DNA of 51,489 nt from assembly GCA_902584015.1 (NCBI GenBank), contig CACHYG010000004.1:1-51489 (forward strand), given 5' to 3'. How positions within the stretch are numbered: the first letter of the stretch is position 1; each line of letters starts with the position of its first letter. Shown here piece after piece: positions 1-10,687 of this stretch. The position numbers and the translations under genes are program-made. Under the pieces are notes generated by a model that was not told where the DNA came from, made no database searches, and saw nothing but the letters and a program-made list of their open reading frames with translations. The DNA comes from an uncultured Pelagibacteraceae bacterium (GTDB lineage: Bacteria; Pseudomonadota; Alphaproteobacteria; Pelagibacterales; Pelagibacteraceae).

Positions 1-1
1 T

Positions 2-1105
2 ACAAATACTGCTAAACATTATTTTTGTACAAACTGTGGAATTCACACACATAATAGACCAAGAATAAATCCGAAAATTTATGGAATAAACGTTGCTTGC
101 ATAGATGACATTGATGTTTTTAAATTTAAAGATGTAGCTGTAAATGATGGTCGTAATCATCCTTTAGACAAAAATAAAATGTCCCAAATTTCTGCATGTT
201 TAAATAAAGTCAAAAAACCTTGTTATAGTTTTATATCAACTCAAGAAATTTCTAGCGAAAAATTTAAAAATAAAGATAAAATGTTGAGATCATTCCTTAT
301 ACCAATTTGTTTTTGGATGGCTAAAAAAGTGAAAAAAAACAAAACTATGATTGTTGGTTTATCAGGTGGTCAAGGAACTGGCAAAACAACAGTCTCTTCA
401 ATAATTAAAATAATTCTGGAAAAATATTTCAAATTAAATGTATTTAAAATTTCAATTGATGATTTTTACAAAACAAGAAAAGAAAGAATTATTTTGTCTA
501 AAAAAGTTCATCCATTATTAAAAACGAGAGGAGTTCCAGGAACTCATGATATTGATATGATGCTTAATTTGTTTAGGAAAGTTAAAGCAAAAAAATTAAA
601 AAGCTTATCTCTTCCAAAATTTGATAAATCTATTGACGACAGGGTTTCAAAAAATAAATGGTATAAAGTCAAATCAAAACCAGATATTGTGATTTTCGAA
701 GGCTGGTGTGTTGGTGCAAAATCTCAAAGCACAAAACAACTTATAAAACCCATAAACTCTTTAGAAAGATTTAATGACAAATCTATGAAGTGGAGAAAAT
801 ATGTTAATTTAAATCTTAAAAATAAATATAAAAAATTTCATAGCATGATGGATTGCTTACTGTATTTGAAAGCAGAAAATTTTGCCTTATTAAGAAAGTG
901 GAGATTGGTTCAAGAAAAAAAATTGAAAATAAAAAATAAAAATAAGAAAAACTCTAAGGTAATGAATAAACAAGAAGTATTAAATTTTATGATGACATAC
1001 CAAAGAATTACCGAACACATGTTTAAAACTGCAACAAAATACTCGTCAATTGTGATGTCATTAAATGGACATCATCAAATTACAAAACTAAAATATAACA
1101 AATGA
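2..1105 (+). CDS. Partial ORF open from the left edge: C-terminus of a GFA (glutathione-dependent formaldehyde-activating, CENP-V-like) domain in frame with a P-loop D-glycerate 3-kinase-like domain (track ORF starts at 179)
   Basis: Frame 2 is open from nt 2. It reads TNTAKHYFCTNCGIHTHNRPRINPKIYGINVACIDDIDVFKFKDVAVNDGRNHPLDKNK (GFA-type CxxC and DGxNHP end), then MSQIS...GLSGGQGTGKTT (Walker A), ISIDDFYKTRKER, HPLLKTRGVPGTHD. Confidence 0.7.
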   Translation, partial: TNTAKHYFCTNCGIHTHNRPRINPKIYGINVACIDDIDVFKFKDVAVNDGRNHPLDKNKMSQISACLNKVKKPCYSFISTQEISSEKFKNKDKMLRSFLIPICFWMAKKVKKNKTMIVGLSGGQGTGKTTVSSIIKIILEKYFKLNVFKISIDDFYKTRKERIILSKKVHPLLKTRGVPGTHDIDMMLNLFRKVKAKKLKSLSLPKFDKSIDDRVSKNKWYKVKSKPDIVIFEGWCVGAKSQSTKQLIKPINSLERFNDKSMKWRKYVNLNLKNKYKKFHSMMDCLLYLKAENFALLRKWRLVQEKKLKIKNKNKKNSKVMNKQEVLNFMMTYQRITEHMFKTATKYSSIVMSLNGHHQITKLKYNK

Positions 1106-2400
1106 AAAAAATATTAATAATTTTAGCTTTTTATTTTTTAACTTCTAATGCTTTTGCGATTAATTTGTCTCAAGCATTAAAAGACGCATATCAAAATAAT
1201 CCAGAATTAAATGCCGAAAGAGAAAATGTTAAAGTATCAAAATCAGATCTTAATATTTCAAGAGGTGACTTTTTACCTTCGATAACATTATCGGGTTCTA
1301 AAAGTTCAGAGGATACCTCAAGATTAACTAACCGGGATGGCACTAATGCTACAATTACCGATGTTAATCCAGAGTCAAAATCAGTTAAAATTGAACAAAA
1401 AATATTCCAGGGTTTTGGAGGAGTTGCTGATTTTAAAAAGAGTAAATTGGGCTTAGATCTAGCCGATGCAAAATTATTAAAATCTGAACAAGAAATATTA
1501 CTTAAAGCAGTTGAAGCTTTTTCTGGAATGATTGTGGCGAATGAGAAATTTTCAATTAATGAAAGAAATGTCGGTTTACTCGAAAGACAAGTTGAAACTG
1601 ACAGAATTAGATTAGATAGAGGAGAAGTTAGTGTGGCTGATCTTGCACAATCAGAATCCTCATTAGCAGAGGCACAAGCAAAATTTATTCAAGCTAAAAA
1701 TGAAGTTGTTACAGCTAGATTAATTTATGAAAATGTTATTGGTCCAATTCAGGATACTTTTGCATTAAATAAAAATTCTGATTTAAATTTAAAAATTCCT
1801 ATGACTTTAGAAAACGCAATTAATTTATCAAAAATCAATAACCCCGAGCTAATTATTGCAAAACTGGAGTATGAGCAATCAGAACAAGATGTAAAGATTT
1901 CACAATCTGATTTGTCACCATCAGCAACATTGTCTTTTGAAACTAAAGAAACTGATGACTTAAGTTCTACAATTGACCAACAAGATAAAGAGACTGTTCA
2001 AGCAACAGTATCATGGCCACTTTTTTCTGGAGGAAAAAATTATGCTGGCTTAAGTAAATCTAAAAACTTAAGAAATAGAAAAAAATTATTATTAGATAAT
2101 GCGTTAAGAATTAACGATACTAATGTAACAACTGCTTGGTCAAACATGAAATCAAATGCAAGTATGTTAGAGTCTGTTAAGTTACAGGTAAGAGCAGCTC
2201 AAATAGCAAATGAAGGAATTACTGCAGAATATGAAAGTGGCAAAGGTAGATCCACATTGGATGTGATTCAATCAAATTCTATTTTACTCAATTCCCAAAT
2301 AAGTCTTGCAAATTCAGAGAGAGAATTCTTATTATCAAAATTTAAACTTCTTCAATCAGTTGGTATTTTGAGCGCCGATCACCTAGGTTTCAATAATTAG
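1102..2400 (+). CDS. tolC: TolC-family outer membrane efflux protein
   Basis: Signal peptide, then INLSQALKDAYQNNPELNAERENVKVSKSDL; two-repeat TolC architecture with VSWPLFSGG. Confidence 0.85.
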   Translation: MKKILIILAFYFLTSNAFAINLSQALKDAYQNNPELNAERENVKVSKSDLNISRGDFLPSITLSGSKSSEDTSRLTNRDGTNATITDVNPESKSVKIEQKIFQGFGGVADFKKSKLGLDLADAKLLKSEQEILLKAVEAFSGMIVANEKFSINERNVGLLERQVETDRIRLDRGEVSVADLAQSESSLAEAQAKFIQAKNEVVTARLIYENVIGPIQDTFALNKNSDLNLKIPMTLENAINLSKINNPELIIAKLEYEQSEQDVKISQSDLSPSATLSFETKETDDLSSTIDQQDKETVQATVSWPLFSGGKNYAGLSKSKNLRNRKKLLLDNALRINDTNVTTAWSNMKSNASMLESVKLQVRAAQIANEGITAEYESGKGRSTLDVIQSNSILLNSQISLANSEREFLLSKFKLLQSVGILSADHLGFNN

Positions 2401-2448
2401 GCTATTTTTGGCTTATTTTATCTAAATAAATTAAGTTCTTGCCAATGA

Positions 2449-2463
2449 GAACAAAATGTGTAC
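2449..2463 (+). promoter_or_regulatory. Candidate alphaproteobacterial-type LexA/SOS box upstream of recA (GAAC-N7-GTAC)
   Basis: gaacaaaatgtgtac is one mismatch from GAAC-N7-GAAC (GTTC-N7-GTTC on the other strand), about 50 nt upstream of the recA ATG. Confidence 0.5.
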
Positions 2464-2514
2464 ATTTAATATCATGATTCGAGTGACAAAAAACGCAAAA
2501 AAAAGAGGCATTAA

Positions 2515-3636
2515 ATGACAAAAAATAACTTAAAAGTGGTTAAAACCGCAAAAGATAAAGATTTGGAAAACAAAGAGAAAAACAAGGCGCTAGACGCAGC
2601 TATAGATCAAATTACTGATACTTTTGGTAAAGGCTCTGTAATGAAGCTTGGTCAACAGAAAGCTATGGATGTTGAGTCAGTTTCAACAGGATCTTTAAGC
2701 TTAGACTTGGCTCTTGGAATTGGTGGTCTTCCAAAAGGAAGAATTATCGAAATTTATGGACCAGAATCTTCTGGAAAAACAACACTTGCACTTCAAGTAG
2801 TGGCAGAAGCACAAAAGGCAGGTGGAATTTGTGGATTTGTTGATGCAGAGCATGCATTAGATCCAGTTTACGCAAAAAAATTAGGTGTAAATACTGAAGA
2901 ACTGCTTATTTCGCAGCCAGATACTGGTGAACAAGCCTTAGAAATTACCGATACTTTAATAAAATCAGGTTCAATGTCAGTTCTAGTCGTTGACTCTGTT
3001 GCAGCATTAACTCCTAGAGCAGAAATAGAAGGAGATATGGGAGACCATCATGTCGGTTTACAAGCTAGATTGATGTCTCAAGCGCTAAGAAAATTAACAG
3101 GTTCGATTTCTAGAACAAACACAATGGTTATTTTCATTAACCAAATTAGAATGAAAATTGGTGTTATGTTTGGAAGTCCAGAAACTACATCAGGTGGTAA
3201 CTCATTAAAGTTTTATTCATCAGTTAGAATGGATATTAGAAGAATTGGTGCTATTAAAGATAAAGAGCAAATTATTGGAAATGCAACAAGAGTGAAGGTA
3301 GTAAAAAATAAAGTTGCGCCACCATTTAAAGTTGTTGAATTCGACTTAATGTATGGAAAAGGAATTAGCAAAACGGGGGAATTAATAGACCTTGGAGCAA
3401 AAGCAGACATAGTTGAAAAATCTGGTGCCTGGTATGCTTATAAAGGTGAGAAAATTGGACAAGGGAAGGAAAATGCAAAACTTTACCTTGAACAAAATCC
3501 AAAAGCTGCTGCTGAAATTGAAATGGCTATTAGAGAGAAAGCTGGCTTGATTTCAAAAAAGATTGAGGGCAATCCTATCGATCAAGAAAAAGTAAAAGCA
3601 GAAGAAAAAGAAGAGACACCATCTAAAAAGAATTAA
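2515..3636 (+). CDS. recA: Recombinase RecA
   Basis: [79 protein letters not shown]. Confidence 0.98.
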   Translation: MTKNNLKVVKTAKDKDLENKEKNKALDAAIDQITDTFGKGSVMKLGQQKAMDVESVSTGSLSLDLALGIGGLPKGRIIEIYGPESSGKTTLALQVVAEAQKAGGICGFVDAEHALDPVYAKKLGVNTEELLISQPDTGEQALEITDTLIKSGSMSVLVVDSVAALTPRAEIEGDMGDHHVGLQARLMSQALRKLTGSISRTNTMVIFINQIRMKIGVMFGSPETTSGGNSLKFYSSVRMDIRRIGAIKDKEQIIGNATRVKVVKNKVAPPFKVVEFDLMYGKGISKTGELIDLGAKADIVEKSGAWYAYKGEKIGQGKENAKLYLEQNPKAAAEIEMAIREKAGLISKKIEGNPIDQEKVKAEEKEETPSKKN

Positions 3637-3649
3637 CTTTTAGTTATCT

Positions 3650-3679
3650 AAAAAGGCGCTTATTTTAAGCGCCTTTTTT
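3650..3679 (+). terminator. Rho-independent terminator after recA
   Basis: AAAAAGGCGCTT-atttt-AAGCGCCTTTTTT hairpin ending in a T-run. Confidence 0.85.
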
Positions 3680-3726
3680 CCCTATAGTTATCTAGACATC
3701 AATTAAAAAAGCTGTATTTTAAAAAT

Positions 3727-6393
3727 ATGGCCGATAAATCACTAAACGAGATAAGAAAAACTTTCTTAAAATATTTTGAGAAAAACGGTCATACAATCGT
3801 TGACTCAAGTAATTTAGTGCCAAATAACGATCCAACCTTGATGTTCGCAAACTCAGGAATGGTTCAGTTCAAAAATGTTTTTACAGGCCTTGAAAAAAGA
3901 GATTATAAAAGAGCTACAACTTCTCAAAAATGTGTTCGTGCTGGTGGAAAACACAATGATTTAGAAAATGTTGGATATACTCCAAGACATCACACATTTT
4001 TTGAAATGTTGGGCAACTTTTCATTTGGGGATTATTTTAAAGAAAAAGCAATTGAGCTTGCTTGGAACTTAATTACAAAAGATTTTGGATTAGACAAAAA
4101 TAAACTTTATTTCACTGTTTTTAATGAGGATGATGAAGCCTTTAATTTGTGGAAGAAAATAACAGGTTTTGGTGAGGACAGAATAATCAGAATAGCAACA
4201 TCAGACAACTTTTGGTCAATGGGCGAAACAGGACCTTGTGGACCTTGTTCTGAGATATTTTACGATCATGGAGATCACTTACAAGGGGGTCTTCCAGGAA
4301 CAAAAGATCAAGATGGTGATAGATATATTGAAATTTGGAATTTAGTTTTCATGCAATATGAGCAAGTAACTAAAGATAAAAGAATTGATTTACCTAAACC
4401 ATCCGTTGATACAGGAATGGGGCTAGAGAGAATTGCTGCATTACTTCAAGGCACACATGATAACTATAAAACAGATCACTTTTTAAAATTAATAAATTCA
4501 ATTTCCGATACTGTTAAAGTAAAACCTACTGATAAAAACCTATCTAGTTTTAGAGTAATTGCAGACCATTTAAGAGCAAGTTCATTTTTATTGGCAGAAG
4601 GAGTTTTACCTTCAAATGAGGGGCGAGGTTATGTTCTTAGAAGAATTATGAGACGGGGAATGAGGCATTCACATCTGCTAGGAGCTAAAGAACCAATTTT
4701 TTACAATATATTTAAAACTTTAGAAAACGAAATGTCAGGTAATTATCCTGAATTGGAAAGAGCACAATCATTGATTAAAGAAACCTTAAAAATGGAAGAG
4801 GAAAAATTCTTAGTTCTTTTAGAAAGAGGCATGAAGATATTAGATGATGAGATTGAAAAGATAGATAAAGTTTTACCTGGTGAAATAGCTTTCAAACTTT
4901 ATGACACTTATGGTTTCCCTTTAGACTTAACAGAGGACATTCTTAAAAATAAATCACTTATTTTAGACCACGAAAAATTTAACAAACTAATGAAAGACAG
5001 CAAGGAACTTGCAAAGAAAAATTGGAAAGGATCAGGCGATAGTTCAGTAGATGAAATATGGTTTGGAATTAAAGACAAAATAGGCTCAACTGAATTTTTA
5101 GGTTATGAATCTAATCAGGCAGAAGGAGTAATTTTAAGTTTAATTAAAAATAACAAACAATCCGATAGTTTAAAAGAAGGTGATGAGGGTATGGTAATTT
5201 TAAACCAAACTCCATTTTACGGTGAGTCCGGAGGACAAGTTGGTGATAATGGAACAATATCTAATGGAAATAATATTTTTAAAGTTTTAGATGTTCAAAA
5301 AAAATTAGGTAATTTATTTGTACATTACGGAAACGTTGAAAAAGGAAACTTCAATTTAAAAGATAACGTAGAACTTAAAATTGATATTGAAAGAAGAGAA
5401 AATGTAAAAGCATATCATTCAGCAACACATTTATTGCATGAGTCTTTAAGGAGAATACTTGGAACTCATGTGATGCAAAAAGGATCATTAGTTGCTCCAG
5501 ATAGATTACGTTTTGACTTTAGTCATATGAAGCCAATTTCTTCAGATGAAATGATAAAAATAGATGAACATGTAAATCAAATGGTGAATAAAAAATCAGA
5601 GGTAATTACAAGAATAATGACTCCAAAAGAAGGTATTGCTCATGGTGCATTAGCATTATTTGGAGAAAAGTATGGAGATGAAGTTAGGGTGGTTTTTATG
5701 GGTGAAGAAGGAAATAAATATTTTTCAACGGAATTATGTGGTGGGACACACGTAAAAAATACCAGTGATATTGGTAATTTTAAAGTAGTTAGTCAATCAG
5801 CTATAGCAGCAGGAGTTAGAAGAGTTGAAGCTTTAAGAGACAAACAATTAGATGAATTTTTAAAAAATAAAGAAAAACAATCTAATCTTTCTGAACAAAA
5901 GGATGAAGAAACAATAAAAATATTATCTGAAGAAATTAAAAAACTTGGCGGAAAACCAAATATAAATAAAGAAAATAAAAAAGATTTAATCAAAGAATTA
6001 AATAAAGAATTAGAAAAGTTATCCATCAATGAAATAATAAATAATAAATCAAAAAATATTATTAATGATGAAAAAATCAATGGTGTTAATATAAGAATGC
6101 AAAAAATTGATGGGCTTCCTCCAAAAGAATTAAGAAGATTAATTGATAATGGAAAAAAAGAAATAGGCGAGGGAATAGTAATTATTTTTGCAAGCAAAGA
6201 CGACAAAGTAGGTTTAGCGGTAGGTGTAACAGATAAGCTTAAAAGTAAATACGATGCTGTTAAATTTGTTAAAAATGGATCAGAAATTATTGGCGGAAAA
6301 GGTGGTGGGGGAAGACCTGATTTCGCTCAAGCTGGAGGAGTAAATAAAGATAAAATTGAGGATGCTTTTAAAAGCTTAAAGGCTTTAATTTAA
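3727..6393 (+). CDS. alaS: Alanyl-tRNA synthetase
   Basis: [80 protein letters not shown]. Confidence 0.98.
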   Translation: MADKSLNEIRKTFLKYFEKNGHTIVDSSNLVPNNDPTLMFANSGMVQFKNVFTGLEKRDYKRATTSQKCVRAGGKHNDLENVGYTPRHHTFFEMLGNFSFGDYFKEKAIELAWNLITKDFGLDKNKLYFTVFNEDDEAFNLWKKITGFGEDRIIRIATSDNFWSMGETGPCGPCSEIFYDHGDHLQGGLPGTKDQDGDRYIEIWNLVFMQYEQVTKDKRIDLPKPSVDTGMGLERIAALLQGTHDNYKTDHFLKLINSISDTVKVKPTDKNLSSFRVIADHLRASSFLLAEGVLPSNEGRGYVLRRIMRRGMRHSHLLGAKEPIFYNIFKTLENEMSGNYPELERAQSLIKETLKMEEEKFLVLLERGMKILDDEIEKIDKVLPGEIAFKLYDTYGFPLDLTEDILKNKSLILDHEKFNKLMKDSKELAKKNWKGSGDSSVDEIWFGIKDKIGSTEFLGYESNQAEGVILSLIKNNKQSDSLKEGDEGMVILNQTPFYGESGGQVGDNGTISNGNNIFKVLDVQKKLGNLFVHYGNVEKGNFNLKDNVELKIDIERRENVKAYHSATHLLHESLRRILGTHVMQKGSLVAPDRLRFDFSHMKPISSDEMIKIDEHVNQMVNKKSEVITRIMTPKEGIAHGALALFGEKYGDEVRVVFMGEEGNKYFSTELCGGTHVKNTSDIGNFKVVSQSAIAAGVRRVEALRDKQLDEFLKNKEKQSNLSEQKDEETIKILSEEIKKLGGKPNINKENKKDLIKELNKELEKLSINEIINNKSKNIINDEKINGVNIRMQKIDGLPPKELRRLIDNGKKEIGEGIVIIFASKDDKVGLAVGVTDKLKSKYDAVKFVKNGSEIIGGKGGGGRPDFAQAGGVNKDKIEDAFKSLKALI

Positions 6394-7599
6394 TCTTTTT
6401 CTCAAATTCGCATCAATTACATCTAAGAATTGATTTGTTGTTAAATACTTGGTGGATGGACCTATTAAAATTGCCAAATCTTTAGTCATCGAACCAGATT
6501 CTACAGTTTGGATACAAGTTTTTTCTAAGTGTTTTACAAATTTTTTTAAATCCTCATTATTATCTAATTTTGCTCTGTGGTATAAACCTCTAGCCCATGC
6601 AAATATTGACGCAATAGGGTTTGTTGAAGTTTCTTTACCTTGTTGATGTAATCTATAATGCCTTGTTACAGTTCCATGAGCCGCTTCTGCTTCAATTGTT
6701 TTACCATCTGGGCTCATTAGAACACTGGACATTAAACCTAGTGATCCAAAACCTTGTGCAACTGTATCTGACTGAACATCACCATCATAATTTTTGCAAG
6801 CCCATATATAATTACCATTCCATTTCATAGCGCATGCAACCATATCATCAATTAATCTATGCTCGTAAGTAATGCCTCTTTCTTTAAATTTCTCTTTAAA
6901 TTCTTTTTCATAAACTTCTTGAAATAAATCTTTAAATCTTCCATCATATTTTTTTAATATTGTATTTTTAGTTGATAAGAATACAGGCCATTTTCTATTA
7001 AGACCATAGTTCATGCATGATCTTGCAAAATCAATTATTGATTGATCCAAGTTATACATTGAAAGAGCTACACCTGGACCAGGAAAGTTAAAAACTTCAA
7101 ATTCTTTTTTGTCTTTTCCATCTTCAGAAGTCCATTTTATTTCTAATTTCCCTTTTCCTGGCACCTGAAAATCTGTTGCTCTATATTGATCTCCAAATGC
7201 GTGTCTTCCAATACAGATTGGATTTTCCCAACTTGGAACTAGCTTTGGAATATTTTTACATAATATAGGTTCTCTAAAAACAGTCCCTCCTAAAATATTT
7301 CTTATAGTTCCATTTGGAGATCGCCACATTTTTTTTAATTTGAATTCTGTAACTCTTGCTTCATCAGGAGTTATAGTTGCACACTTAATCCCCACACCAT
7401 ATTTTTTAATTGCGTGTGCGCAGTCAACTGTAATTTTATCTGAAGTGTTGTCTCGACTTTTAATTCCTAAATCATAATATTTTATATCTAGTTCTAAATA
7501 TGGAAGGATGAGCTTATTTTTTATAAAATCCCAAATTACCCTGGTCATTTCATCACCATCTAGCTCAACAATAGGGTTTTTAACCTTAATTTTGCTCAT
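6385..7599 (-). CDS. icd: NADP-dependent isocitrate dehydrogenase, eukaryotic-like
   Basis: [55 protein letters not shown]. Confidence 0.95.
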   Translation of the reverse strand: MSKIKVKNPIVELDGDEMTRVIWDFIKNKLILPYLELDIKYYDLGIKSRDNTSDKITVDCAHAIKKYGVGIKCATITPDEARVTEFKLKKMWRSPNGTIRNILGGTVFREPILCKNIPKLVPSWENPICIGRHAFGDQYRATDFQVPGKGKLEIKWTSEDGKDKKEFEVFNFPGPGVALSMYNLDQSIIDFARSCMNYGLNRKWPVFLSTKNTILKKYDGRFKDLFQEVYEKEFKEKFKERGITYEHRLIDDMVACAMKWNGNYIWACKNYDGDVQSDTVAQGFGSLGLMSSVLMSPDGKTIEAEAAHGTVTRHYRLHQQGKETSTNPIASIFAWARGLYHRAKLDNNEDLKKFVKHLEKTCIQTVESGSMTKDLAILIGPSTKYLTTNQFLDVIDANLRKRLN

Positions 7600-7675
7600 A
7601 TTAGAGTATATATCTTAATAATTGAATTTTGGAGTTTAATATACATATTAAGACCATATTACCAAATATATAATT

Positions 7676-8323
7676 ATGATAGATAAAGTATTCCCACCAA
7701 TTCATAACGAAGGTTATAAATTTTTAGTAATTTTTACGGTTGCTACAATAATTTTATACTTAATTAGTAGTTTCCTAGGATTAATTGGATTAGTTCTTAC
7801 AATTTGGTGTTACTATTTTTTTAGAGATCCAGAAAGATATTCAATAAATGATGATGATTATTTAGTAAGTCCTGCTGACGGTTTGGTTTTACAAGTTCAA
7901 GAATGTGATGGCCCGAAAGAACTTAATTTAGAAAATAAAAAATTCACCAAGGTGAGTATTTTTATGAATGTTTTTGATTGTCATGTAAATAGATCTCCTT
8001 GCGCAGGAAAAGTTTCAGAAATCTTGTATAAGCCTGGAAAGTTTTTAAATGCTTCTCTTGATAAAGCTAGTGAAGATAACGAGAGAAATTATTACAAAAT
8101 TACTAATTCAAAAGGAGAAGATATAATTGTTGTTCAAATCGCTGGCTTAATAGCTAGAAGAATTGTAACAGAAACTACAGAAAACTCTGAACTTGCTCAA
8201 GGAGAAAGAATCGGAATGATTAGATTTGGAAGTAGGGCAGACTTATATTTTGAAAACTATAAACCCTTAGCAAAAGTCAATCAGAAAACTATAGCTGGAG
8301 AGTCGCTTATAGCTAAGAGATAA
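7676..8323 (+). CDS. psd: Phosphatidylserine decarboxylase, short form
   Basis: YFFRDPER; VSPADGLV; SIFMNVFDCHVNRSPCAGKV; RFGSRADLYF. Confidence 0.9.
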   Translation: MIDKVFPPIHNEGYKFLVIFTVATIILYLISSFLGLIGLVLTIWCYYFFRDPERYSINDDDYLVSPADGLVLQVQECDGPKELNLENKKFTKVSIFMNVFDCHVNRSPCAGKVSEILYKPGKFLNASLDKASEDNERNYYKITNSKGEDIIVVQIAGLIARRIVTETTENSELAQGERIGMIRFGSRADLYFENYKPLAKVNQKTIAGESLIAKR

Positions 8324-9124
8324 ATGAACGAACCAAGAAAAAAATTCAAAATTGTAACAGATAAAAGTGCAAGGGTAATATTACCCAATACATTAACCTT
8401 AATTGGAGTATGTATTGGATTGACTTCAATAAATTTTGCACTCAATCAAAACTTTAAACTTGCAATTGTAGCTATTGTATGTGCAGCAATTATAGATGGA
8501 CTAGATGGAAGAATTGCAAGATTAATAAAGGGAACATCTAAAGTTGGTAAGGAACTAGACTCCTTAACAGATATTATAAGCTTTGGTGTGGCACCAGCAT
8601 TTATAATGTATTTTTGGACCTTAAATTCTTTAGGAAAAATTGGATGGTTGATTTCATTAATTTATGTTGTCTGCGTTGCCCTTAGATTAGCCAGGTTTAA
8701 TATTAATACAGGTGGAGAAGCTTCATGGAAAGATAATTTTTTCGAAGGTGTACCATCTCCTGCGGGTGGAATACTAGTATTAAGTCCACTCGTTTATGAG
8801 CAAAGTGGCTTAAGTATTTTCAATTTTGACTTAAAAATAATTACCCCAATTCTTTTTATAATTGTATCTATTTTACTTATAAGCAAAATACCCACCTATT
8901 CATTTAAAAAAATTGTTGTACCTAGAAGTATTACGATCTTTTTACTTTTGGGAATAGTTTTGCTTTTTGGACTTTTATTAATATTTCCTTTCAATGTAAT
9001 TGTATTAGGATCTGCTATTTATCTTTTGGGAATCCCCTTAAGTATTTTTCATTATTTTAAATTGAAAAAAGGTTCAGTTGTTAAAAACTTATCAACCGAA
9101 GATGAGCCTGAAGATATGTTATAA
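8324..9124 (+). CDS. pssA: CDP-diacylglycerol--serine O-phosphatidyltransferase
   Basis: CDP-alcohol phosphatidyltransferase motif DGLDGRIARLIKGTSKVGKELDSLTDIISFG; adjacent to psd. Confidence 0.93.
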   Translation: MNEPRKKFKIVTDKSARVILPNTLTLIGVCIGLTSINFALNQNFKLAIVAIVCAAIIDGLDGRIARLIKGTSKVGKELDSLTDIISFGVAPAFIMYFWTLNSLGKIGWLISLIYVVCVALRLARFNINTGGEASWKDNFFEGVPSPAGGILVLSPLVYEQSGLSIFNFDLKIITPILFIIVSILLISKIPTYSFKKIVVPRSITIFLLLGIVLLFGLLLIFPFNVIVLGSAIYLLGIPLSIFHYFKLKKGSVVKNLSTEDEPEDML

Positions 9125-10036
9125 ATGAAAAAAAATGTAATAGTTTCTCTTGCTGACTCTAATTATTTTGATTTATTAAATGAATTAATAGACTCAATTA
9201 AACATTTTGATAAAAATAATACTACTGCAATATGTATTTTAGATGCTGGATTAGAAAAAGAGCAAGTAAGTAAGCTTTCAAGTAAAGTAGATGAAATTAA
9301 AAGTGCTGAATGGGATATTCAAGTCTCATCAATAAAAGTAAGAGGTAAAGAATGGTTAAAGAGTCAAGTTTCTAGAGCATTTTTACCTAAATACTTTCCT
9401 AATTATGATAAATACCTTTGGATTGATTGTGACGCATGGGTGAATGATTGGGGAACAATAGATTTATACTTTAAAGCTTGCGAAAATGGCAAGTTAGGAA
9501 TTACCCAAACACTTGGTCCAGGTTATCGTATTATGTCTAAAGTGAACTGGCTGTTTGGTAAAATAGCAATAATTAAATCACAAAATTTCAAACATGCTAT
9601 CAGTTCTAAAATAGGAATAGAAAAAGCAAGAAAACTTGCTTTTGCACCACACGTTAATATAGGAGTTTTTTCATTAGAGAAAAATTCAAACTGTTGGGAT
9701 GTTTGGCAAAAAAATTTAGACACAACATTAAAATCTGGAAAAATATTTGGCTCAGAAGGTTTAGCAATTAATATGAGTATTTATATAGATAATGTTGAAA
9801 CAGAATTTCTTCCATTAAACTGTAATTGGATTGCTAGTAATCTTTTACCAAAGTTTGATGAAAAAAATCATACATTTGTAGAACCTTACTTACCAAATAA
9901 TAAAATAGGAATTATGCACCTTGCAGCAGGTATTTGGGATGATAAAAAAGATATGAGAATAGATAGCTCTGTTAAAATTCAAATTAAAACTTTAGAAAAT
10001 AAAAATGTCTCAAAAAGTTTGAGGTTTGGTCATTAA
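9125..10036 (+). CDS. Putative GT-A-fold glycosyltransferase (GT8-like)
   Basis: VSLADSNYFDLLNELIDSIKHF; DxD-type motif YLWIDCDAWVND; late H in IGIMHLAAGIW. Confidence 0.6.
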   Translation: MKKNVIVSLADSNYFDLLNELIDSIKHFDKNNTTAICILDAGLEKEQVSKLSSKVDEIKSAEWDIQVSSIKVRGKEWLKSQVSRAFLPKYFPNYDKYLWIDCDAWVNDWGTIDLYFKACENGKLGITQTLGPGYRIMSKVNWLFGKIAIIKSQNFKHAISSKIGIEKARKLAFAPHVNIGVFSLEKNSNCWDVWQKNLDTTLKSGKIFGSEGLAINMSIYIDNVETEFLPLNCNWIASNLLPKFDEKNHTFVEPYLPNNKIGIMHLAAGIWDDKKDMRIDSSVKIQIKTLENKNVSKSLRFGH

Positions 10037-10648
10037 TTGAAAAAAAATAAAATTTCAAAAAATTGGATAAATAAGCAAAGAAGAGATATTTATGTTCGCA
10101 AATCTAAAATTGAGGGTTACCGGTCAAGGGCAATTTACAAGTTAAAAGAAATTGATGAAAAATTTAAAATATTAAAAAACGTTGTAACTGCGATAGATCT
10201 AGGTGCCGCTCCTGGAAGTTGGTCACAATATTTATCACAACAAATAAATCACGGAAAAATATTAGCAATCGATATCTTAGAATTTCAAAAAATAAATAAA
10301 GTTCATCAGTTAATTGGCGATTTTACGAATGAAAATTTTAAGAAAAAAATTAGAGAGTATTTTAATAAAAAAGTAGATCTAGTGGTTTCGGATATGGCAG
10401 TTAATACTACTGGTAATAAAAACCTCGACTCTATTGTTACAGGTGAGCTTTGTATGGATGCTATGACCTTTGCCAAAAATCAATTAAATTATAACGGGAA
10501 ATTTATTTCAAAAATATTTATGGGTACAAGTTTTAATGAAATAGTCTCAGAGGCTAAAAAAATATTTAAGGAAGTAAGTATTTTTAAGCCACCATCAAGT
10601 AGGAAAGACTCCAAAGAGAGTTTTATAATTTGTAAAATATTACGTTAA
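10037..10648 (+). CDS. rlmE: 23S rRNA (uridine-2'-O)-methyltransferase RlmE/FtsJ family, TTG start
   Basis: YRSRAIYKLKEIDEKFKIL; DLGAAPGSWSQYLSQQ; DLVVSDMAVNTTGN; KPPSSRKDSKESFIICK. TTG directly follows the upstream TAA. Confidence 0.9.
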   Translation: MKKNKISKNWINKQRRDIYVRKSKIEGYRSRAIYKLKEIDEKFKILKNVVTAIDLGAAPGSWSQYLSQQINHGKILAIDILEFQKINKVHQLIGDFTNENFKKKIREYFNKKVDLVVSDMAVNTTGNKNLDSIVTGELCMDAMTFAKNQLNYNGKFISKIFMGTSFNEIVSEAKKIFKEVSIFKPPSSRKDSKESFIICKILR

Positions 10649-10687
10649 GTCCTCTTTTATTTTTTTAAGAATCGTATATAGAAGATT

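Noticed and set aside
5793-6206. 137-aa antisense ORF over alaS
   Set aside because: Shadow ORF opposite alaS; low-complexity L/S/F-rich product.
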